Positions 7,371 through 11,410 of a stretch of 11,410 nt of DNA are shown here, in pieces. Origin of the DNA: Accumulibacter sp. (lineage in GTDB: Bacteria; Pseudomonadota; Gammaproteobacteria; Burkholderiales; Rhodocyclaceae). The stretch lies in contig DPSD01000723.1 of assembly GCA_003538495.1 (NCBI GenBank), positions 1 to 11,410 on the forward strand. Direction: 5' to 3'. The translations under genes and the position numbers were made by a program. Under the pieces are notes generated by a model that made no database searches, was not told the origin of the DNA, and saw only the letters and a program-made list of their open reading frames with translations. Each line of letters opens with the position of its first letter. Position 1 is the first letter of the stretch.

Positions 7371-7747
7371 ACCAGGCTAAAGTGGGCCAAAGAAGTGGGC
7401 GACATTCTGCCCAACAACACTCGCCAACCGAAGTCGTAGTCACCTACCGCTTTCATCCTTTTTGCGGTGAGCGCTTTCCCGTCGTCAGACGGTTCTACGT
7501 GCACGACGAGCCCTGCTATATCGTCCGTCGGGCAAACGGAATGCCGATATCGTTTCCAGTGTGGATGACGCAGCCGGCAGCGGCACAGGCCGCGATCGTG
7601 GGTGAGGCGCAGCTACCCCTTGCGGTTCTGCTCGAACTTTACCGCCTGACGGCGTCTTGCCTATCCTTGCTTGCTTCTGATGAGTCTGAAGGAGACCACG
7701 ATGCGGCAGGGAGCAATACGGCAGCGAGAACTGTTCGAGTACCCTGA
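7367..7747 (+). CDS. DUF5372-like small protein of a transposable unit (remnant)
   Basis: 126 residues if started at the ATG overlapping the DUF1499 stop. The core (about 21-104) contains VTYRFHPFCGERFPVV and ISFPVWMTQPAAA followed by LPLAVLLELYRL, which I recognise from memory as the pattern of small accessory proteins (DUF5372 type) that lie just upstream of recombinase genes in bacterial transposable units. Their molecular role is not known to me. The first 20 residues and the last 16 look unconserved; the true start may be internal, and the end overlaps the next ORF by 47 bases. Base composition is visibly more A/T-rich than the flanking genes, which fits horizontal origin. No recombinase or transposase follows, so this is probably a stranded fragment of an element. 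Family assignment is moderate, coding status probable. Confidence 0.55.
   Translation: MNQAKVGQRSGRHSAQQHSPTEVVVTYRFHPFCGERFPVVRRFYVHDEPCYIVRRANGMPISFPVWMTQPAAAQAAIVGEAQLPLAVLLELYRLTASCLSLLASDESEGDHDAAGSNTAARTVRVP
7688..7694 (+). promoter_or_regulatory. Strong ribosome binding site before the truncated ORF at 7701
   Basis: GAAGGAG lies 6 bases before ATG 7701, inside the 3' part of the preceding small ORF. This quality of site suggests that 7701 was once a genuine translation start. Confidence 0.55.
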
Positions 7748-7925
7748 CGCTGGCGCATGGCAAGCGGTGACGGGAATGCCAAAACCCGGACCAGCGCTGG
7801 AAATCGACCAAGCGGGAACAAGCTCGCCGGCGGCTGTAAAGAGATCGCCGACGACGCGCTTCGCCGACCGCGAAGTCCGACCCACCCCGGCGCGCCAGCA
7901 TCCGCCGCCCGGCAAATGCGCGTAG
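7701..7925 (+). pseudogene. Truncated second gene of the transposable-unit remnant
   Basis: The frame from ATG 7701 gives 74 residues. Only the first 23 or so (ending QRELFEYPDAGAWQAV) look like a protein start, of the kind of small ORF that follows DUF5372-like genes in transposable units (a short basic start, an aromatic/acidic motif, then a Trp). After about codon 23 (near 7770) the translation turns into Pro/Ser/Thr/Arg-rich sequence with no pattern and stops at TAG 7923-7925, just before the hydrolase. I interpret this as a gene whose body was lost by deletion, with the downstream frame open by chance. The family resemblance of the first residues is from memory and weak. Confidence 0.35.
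7859..7875 (+). other. Hairpin upstream of the hydrolase gene
   Basis: CTTCGC and GCGAAG form a perfect 6-bp stem with the 5-base loop CGACC, about 60 bases before the chosen hydrolase start. No T-run follows. It may be structure in the leader, a mark left by the nearby rearrangement, or chance. Confidence 0.2.
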
Positions 7926-7933
7926 CCTATGGC

Positions 7934-8947
7934 ATGGACACGACCGGCACGGCACCCATGGACCAGGACCCCGATTACCGCCACACCATCAACCTGCGGC
8001 CGAGTTGGCGAACACGCGCCTTGAACGCTCTACTGCGCCTCACGGCGCGCCGGCGCGTCACGCGGGAAACCGATGTCGCCGCCTTGCGGCGCGATTACGA
8101 GGAAATCGACGCCCGTTACATTCAGCTCGCGCCCGACGTGCTGCGTACGCCGGTCGACTGCGGCGGCGTTCCGGCCGAGTGGATCGCGCTGCCCGAGAGC
8201 CGGGACGAACGTGTCATCCTCTACCTGCACGGTGGTTCGTTCGCCTTCCGCTTCCCGAACGCGCACGCGGCACTGGTGTCGCGCCTGTGTCGACGCCTTG
8301 GCGCGCGCGCCCTGATCCCTGACTACCGGCTGGCGCCGGAACACCCGTTTCCGGCGGCCCCTGACGACTGCCATCGGACCTACCAGGCACTCATGGCCCA
8401 GGGCGTGCGTCCCCGGAACATCGTCATCGCCGGCGACTCCGCCGGCGGCAATCTGGCGCTGGTGACCATCCACCGGGCAAGGTTCGCCGGCGAGCCCTTG
8501 CCAAGCTGCGCCGTGCTGCTCTCGCCGGCACTCGACTGCACCCTCACCAGCCCGAGCATGGCCGACTACGACGGACTGGACCCGGTCCTCCATCTGCGGA
8601 CGCTGCTGGTCCTGCGTCGCTGCTACGTGCAATCGCCGCACCAGTACATCGATCCCGAAGTGTCACCGCTGTTCGCGGACTTCCGCGGCTTTCCACCGTT
8701 GTTCCTGCAAGCCGGCAGCAGCGAAATGCTGCGCGACGAAGCGGTTCGCGCCGCCGACAGGGCGCACGCGGCTGGAGTCGACGTCGAGCTCGAGATCTGG
8801 CCCGAAGTGCCGCACGCGTTTCAGATTGCGCAGTTTCTTCCCGAGGCAAGCCTGGCGATCGAGCACATCGCGCACTTCGTGCAGATGCGCACCGGCTGGG
8901 GCGATGTCGATGCGGGCCAGCACGGTGGTCGCAGCAGCGGCCAGTGA
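7934..8947 (+). CDS. Alpha/beta hydrolase, hormone-sensitive-lipase (HSL, fold-3) family esterase
   Basis: About 337 residues from ATG 7934. Residues of the HSL/family IV esterases are all present: oxyanion-hole HGG in LYLHGGSF (about 99-101), PDYRLAPEHPFPAA, nucleophile Ser169 in IAGDSAGGN, catalytic Asp268 in EMLRDEAV and His294 in VPHAFQI. The N-terminal cap begins YRHTINLRPSWRTRALNALL. The family hydrolyses short- to medium-chain carboxylic esters in the cytoplasm; the natural substrate is unknown. The start is uncertain: the frame is open back to ATG 7757, and ATGs at 7916, 7934 and 7958 all lack a good Shine-Dalgarno. Residues encoded before 7916 look non-homologous and overlap the transposon-remnant region, so I exclude them. 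The gene may have lost its original promoter and leader next to that remnant. The C-terminus after about residue 320 is unconserved. Confidence 0.85.
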   Translation: MDTTGTAPMDQDPDYRHTINLRPSWRTRALNALLRLTARRRVTRETDVAALRRDYEEIDARYIQLAPDVLRTPVDCGGVPAEWIALPESRDERVILYLHGGSFAFRFPNAHAALVSRLCRRLGARALIPDYRLAPEHPFPAAPDDCHRTYQALMAQGVRPRNIVIAGDSAGGNLALVTIHRARFAGEPLPSCAVLLSPALDCTLTSPSMADYDGLDPVLHLRTLLVLRRCYVQSPHQYIDPEVSPLFADFRGFPPLFLQAGSSEMLRDEAVRAADRAHAAGVDVELEIWPEVPHAFQIAQFLPEASLAIEHIAHFVQMRTGWGDVDAGQHGGRSSGQ

Positions 8948-8980
8948 GCGTCGCAGATGTCTGACTTAAATTGTATTTTT

Positions 8981-9010
8981 CTGGAATTTCGCGGGTTCAC
9001 TTCCTATACT
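8981..9010 (+). promoter_or_regulatory. Candidate sigma70-type promoter of the hemerythrin gene
   Basis: TATACT at 9005-9010 matches the -10 consensus in 5 of 6 bases. CTGGAA at 8981-8986 is a weak -35 (3 of 6) with an 18-base spacer. Transcription would start near 9017, about 40 bases before the ATG. The 8965-9045 stretch is strikingly A/T-rich for this window, which supports a promoter here and an independent transcription unit. Confidence 0.45.
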
Positions 9011-9042
9011 GGGCAGATAACAATAAACCCGATGATTATTCC

Positions 9043-9050
9043 AGAGGAGA
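9043..9050 (+). promoter_or_regulatory. Ribosome binding site of the hemerythrin gene
   Basis: AGAGGAGA lies 6 bases before ATG 9057, which fixes this start. Confidence 0.7.
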
Positions 9051-9056
9051 CATGCG

Positions 9057-9515
9057 ATGGAGATTGGCCCTTCCCACTTATTACCCGAGGCCTTACTGGT
9101 CGATTTACCGGAGATCGATGCCCAGCACGAAGAGATTTTCACCCGTATCGAGTCGCTCAAGATCGCCTGCTTCGAAAGCACGTACGTACCCATCGAGGCC
9201 TTCCACGCCTTTCTGGAACTTTTCGAGGGACATTTCGCGACCGAAGAACGAATTGCCGCCGAAGCCGGGCTGGACTTTGCCGCTCACGCCAAGATCCACA
9301 CCGACACCTTGCGCCTGCTTTGGAAAGCGTTTGGAGACGTCCTCAATGGCGGGCACGACGCTCATGCCTTCCTGCGTTACGCCGAGTACTGGTTTGAACG
9401 ACACATCAGCGAAGACGACCGGATCTTCGTCGCGGCCCTGCACTCCCGCAGCTTCGCCCTGCCCGCGCAGCCCTGGCCGCCCACCCACCGCTACTTCTCG
9501 CCGGCTCACCTCTGA
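9057..9515 (+). CDS. Bacteriohemerythrin (non-heme di-iron oxygen-binding protein)
   Basis: 152 residues, one hemerythrin four-helix domain plus a short Pro-rich tail (from about 136). The full set of di-iron ligands can be read: His24 in EIDAQHEEIF, His59 and Glu63 in EGHFATEE, His77 and His81 in AAHAKIH, and His116 with Asp121 in ERHISEDD. All five His and both carboxylates are at the spacing typical of bacteriohemerythrins, so reversible O2 binding is expected; known roles are oxygen storage or delivery and oxygen sensing. There is no signal peptide or fused chemotaxis or GGDEF domain, so it is a free cytoplasmic protein. It has its own promoter region and is convergent with the RCC1-repeat gene. 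The second helix pair carries two Cys (38 is in KIACFES) of no known role. Confidence 0.92.
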   Translation: MEIGPSHLLPEALLVDLPEIDAQHEEIFTRIESLKIACFESTYVPIEAFHAFLELFEGHFATEERIAAEAGLDFAAHAKIHTDTLRLLWKAFGDVLNGGHDAHAFLRYAEYWFERHISEDDRIFVAALHSRSFALPAQPWPPTHRYFSPAHL

Positions 9516-9605
9516 TCCGGAGCGCGACCGCTGCTCGGCACCGCCTGCTGCAAAGCCGAACAGCGAACCGCCGAAGCAGCCAACCCCCAGGTCAGCCAGC
9601 CAGGA

Positions 9606-9642
9606 ATCCCGGTAGAGCGGCAGGAGTCGAGGCGACCGGGAT
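9606..9642. repeat. Inverted repeat in the convergent intergenic region
   Basis: ATCCCGGT (9606-9613) and ACCGGGAT (9635-9642) are perfect 8-base inverted arms with a 21-base loop, placed between the converging hemerythrin and RCC1 genes. A second, tighter stem-loop lies at 9666-9680 (CCGCGA / TCGCGG with a 3-base loop). Neither is followed by a T-run on either strand. They could help end transcription in both directions; this is inference from position. The rest of the 232-base gap shows nothing I can name. Confidence 0.3.
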
Positions 9643-9665
9643 CGCGAGCAGCCGATCATCCTGTC

Positions 9666-9680
9666 CCGCGAGGCTCGCGG
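9666..9680. terminator. Possible stem-loop terminator between convergent genes
   Basis: CCGCGA-GGC-TCGCGG... reads as a 6-bp GC-rich stem with a 3-base loop (9666-9671 with 9675-9680). It lacks a T-tract, so it would be at best a non-canonical terminator. Confidence 0.2.
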
Positions 9681-9747
9681 CAGATCGAGTCCTTCTGACG
9701 CCCGACTCGCCCTGCCGCGCGTCCATCCTTCCTGTGGCGGCAAAGGG

Positions 9748-10698
9748 CTAATGCCCCAGCGTTACCTGGCGCGGTCCGCGCCCGCCATCCCAGACCAACA
9801 GCTTGCCGTCTGCCGACAGCGCGATGGTCGTTCCGCTGCCTGCCGCAACGGTGACGATGCCTTCAGCAACCCTGGTCGGCTGGACCGCAAAACCCCTGCC
9901 CCACACCCACAGCGAGCCGTCGTCTAGAATTGCGGCCGAATGCGCCTCGCCCGTGGCTATTCCCTTGACCCCGCTGATGATCGTTCCCCAGGCGTTTGCC
10001 TTGTCGCCGAGGCCGTGTGCTGACAGCGGACCATGAACATTGCCGCCGGTGCCGAACACTTGGCCATTTTTGTCGAGATACAGCGCGTGCCCGGTATGTG
10101 CCCTGACCACGACGGCCTGTGAGGCGGTCCTAACGAAGTCTCCGGTCGCCGCCAAGCGGCCGTCGCCATACTGGCCGCGAGTCGCGGCACCTCGCACGTA
10201 GAGGTCACCACCGACCTTGATGTAGTAATCGGTCCCGTCGCCGACGGCGGCGGCAATCACCTTTTCGGCAACCTTTCGTGGCGGCTCCCGGCCAGCACCC
10301 TGCCAGAGGGAACCTCCGCGATTGATCGCCAGCCACCCGGCGTTACCGGCGGCGAAACTGACCACGTCGCGCATCAACAGGGCGGCGTTGGCCGGCGACC
10401 CCGACCAGGTGAGCAGGGTGCCGTCCTTGCGCAGCGCATAGTAGGCGTCCTTGCCGACGCCGACCTGCACGGCATCGGCGATCATCGCCGTCGGCCGGTC
10501 GCTGCCGCTCCAGCCGTAGGCGGTACCACCGACGATCGCCATATGCCGGTCGTAGTACGACGCCAGGCGCTCACCCGAGCTGTCGGCGACTGCCGCCTGG
10601 CCGACGCCGAGCGTCGCCAGCAGGGCTACCAGCGGGGTCAGTAATCCCCTACCGGGCGCCCGCCGCCATGGCAGAACTCTGTTCCTGCTCACTTTCAT
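9748..10698 (-). CDS. Secreted RCC1-repeat (beta-propeller) protein
   Basis: 316 residues from the ATG at 10696-10698, chosen because GGAGA (10706-10710 on the minus strand) lies 7 bases upstream; a longer in-frame start would add nine residues. The first 38 residues form a signal peptide: Arg-rich start, hydrophobic LLTPLVALLATLGVG, and cleavage after AVA before Asp39. The mature part consists of RCC1-like repeats of about 50 residues, best seen in GEAHSAAILDDGSLWVWGRG (250-269), GSGTTIALSADGKLLVW (287-303), YYALRKDGTLLTWSG (86-100) and HALYLDKNGQVFGTGG (204-219). Such repeats fold as a seven-bladed propeller or part of one and usually bind proteins. Around six repeats are visible, some degenerate. 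The location is periplasm or outside the cell. No enzymatic motif is seen and the partner is unknown. It follows the zinc hydrolase gene by 58 bases on the same strand, likely one transcript. Confidence 0.8.
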   Translation of the reverse strand: MKVSRNRVLPWRRAPGRGLLTPLVALLATLGVGQAAVADSSGERLASYYDRHMAIVGGTAYGWSGSDRPTAMIADAVQVGVGKDAYYALRKDGTLLTWSGSPANAALLMRDVVSFAAGNAGWLAINRGGSLWQGAGREPPRKVAEKVIAAAVGDGTDYYIKVGGDLYVRGAATRGQYGDGRLAATGDFVRTASQAVVVRAHTGHALYLDKNGQVFGTGGNVHGPLSAHGLGDKANAWGTIISGVKGIATGEAHSAAILDDGSLWVWGRGFAVQPTRVAEGIVTVAAGSGTTIALSADGKLLVWDGGRGPRQVTLGH

Positions 10699-10756
10699 GG
10701 CTTTTTCTCCGATTCGTGCCACCAAGAACCAGAACCCTGCTCCGGCCCACCCCGCC

Positions 10757-11410
10757 CTAGAGCCTTGCAGACCACAGGCGGGCCGCGCTTTCGGAGTGCG
10801 GGAAAGGAATTCGTTCCATCAGGTAACACAGGCAATCCTGCCGCACGGCACGGGCATCGAGGGTCAGCATCGCCGGCGTTGAAGCCCGCCGCAGACTGAT
10901 CGTGCCGTCACCGCAGGCGAAAAACTCTTCGGTCACGTCTCGCCGGCCCTCGTCACGCACATCAAGCGGGAACTCGACGCGCGTCCGCCCGAAGGCCGTG
11001 CCGGCGTCGAGCTGCCGAAAATTCATGTGATCGAGCCGCGGATCGAAGTCAACGTCGGCCAGCGCGTCGCCAAATCCGAACGATACCGCAGATGGCACCC
11101 GTACGGTGGCCACCGTGTGATAGAGGTCGATGTCGTGCTCGTGGACGTCGTGCGAGGGGAACTGTGCCAGATGCAGGCAGGCGTCTACGAAATTCGCGGC
11201 GTGTTCTTCGTTCGCCGGCTTGCCGGCCTTGCCGCATTCCAGCGTCAGCGACGGGCAGAGCGGTGAGAACGCCGTCGTCTGCGAGCCGGCCAGACCCCGG
11301 AACCAGACCACCGTCCGCGAGAACAGCAAGGCCAGATGCAGGACCGCCTGGTCGAGGCTATTCACCACGCAGTAAAGTGGATTGATCCCGGTGTTGTTGT
11401 GAATATCGAT
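10757..11410 (-). CDS. Aspartoacylase / succinylglutamate desuccinylase-like zinc hydrolase, partial (5' end outside window)
   Basis: 217 C-terminal residues; the frame is open to the right edge, so the GTG at 11366-11368 is not the real start. The visible part begins IDIHNNTGINPLYC. In this M14-related family the His of D-x-H-N is a zinc ligand (compare DLHNTT of aspartoacylase), here the fourth residue, and the Glu in LTLECGKAG (residue 58 of the fragment) corresponds to the catalytic glutamate. The N-terminal HxxE zinc ligands would lie outside the window. The family hydrolyses N-acyl amino acids or trims peptides; sequence does not say which substrate. The C-terminal half (from about 100) is less conserved. 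No sign of frameshift. The RCC1-repeat gene follows on the same strand. Confidence 0.8.
   Translation of the reverse strand: MDIHNNTGINPLYCVVNSLDQAVLHLALLFSRTVVWFRGLAGSQTTAFSPLCPSLTLECGKAGKPANEEHAANFVDACLHLAQFPSHDVHEHDIDLYHTVATVRVPSAVSFGFGDALADVDFDPRLDHMNFRQLDAGTAFGRTRVEFPLDVRDEGRRDVTEEFFACGDGTISLRRASTPAMLTLDARAVRQDCLCYLMERIPFPHSESAARLWSARL

Noticed and set aside
8955..8980. CAGA-TG-TCTG followed by A/T-rich DNA as a terminator of the hydrolase gene
   Set aside because: The stem is only 4 bp with a 2-base loop, which is too tight to form; the A/T-rich stretch is better explained as the hemerythrin promoter region.
8981..9000. Possible sigma54 promoter (TGG...GC-like spacing) before the hemerythrin
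   Set aside because: The -24 and -12 elements do not both match; the TATACT box gives a simpler explanation.
8957..9615. Two further plus-strand frames overlapping the hemerythrin gene (8957-9397 and 8971-9615)
   Set aside because: The hemerythrin frame has all seven iron ligands and an RBS; the others are Pro/Ser/Arg-rich and start inside the promoter region.

Overview
The window is GC-rich, densely packed bacterial DNA. Coding frames favour G or C at the third codon position, and most genes have clear purine-rich Shine-Dalgarno sites. The gene mix points to a Gram-negative proteobacterium: an AsmA-type envelope protein, a membrane diguanylate cyclase with a PilJ-like sensor, a bacteriohemerythrin, a DUF1499 protein and a secreted RCC1-repeat protein. 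My best guess is a betaproteobacterium of the Rhodocyclales / Candidatus Accumulibacter kind. That is inferred from gene style; there is no marker gene here to settle it.

Layout from left to right. Positions 1-95 hold what looks like the 3' tail of an upstream gene, overlapping by ATGA the start of a large AsmA-family protein (92-2473). A 273-base gap follows, with a small in-frame open stretch and a weak promoter. Next come a stand-alone caspase-like protease (2747-3616) and a PLP-dependent group II decarboxylase-like enzyme (3725-5155). After a 146-base gap there is a two-TM, PAS-GGDEF diguanylate cyclase (5302-6852) and, 29 bases later, a DUF1499 lipoprotein-like or membrane-anchored protein (6882-7370). 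At 7367 the texture changes: a DUF5372-like small ORF and the start of a second, strongly RBS-equipped ORF look like the 5' remnant of a transposable unit. An HSL-family alpha/beta hydrolase follows (about 7934-8947), then a bacteriohemerythrin (9057-9515) behind its own A/T-rich promoter region.

The right end is on the minus strand: a partial aspartoacylase / succinylglutamate desuccinylase-like zinc hydrolase (10757-11410, 5' end outside the window) followed 58 bases downstream by a secreted RCC1-repeat protein (9748-10698). The latter is convergent with the hemerythrin.

Most genes appear to be independent housekeeping or accessory functions rather than one pathway. The likely transcription units are GGDEF-DUF1499 on the plus strand and zinc hydrolase-RCC1 on the minus strand. 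I saw no rRNA, tRNA, CRISPR array, complete insertion sequence or replication origin. The points most worth a second look are the single-domain caspase homologue, the transposon remnant wedged between DUF1499 and the hydrolase, and the zinc hydrolase/RCC1 pair. I did not find convincing evidence of a new multi-gene system.
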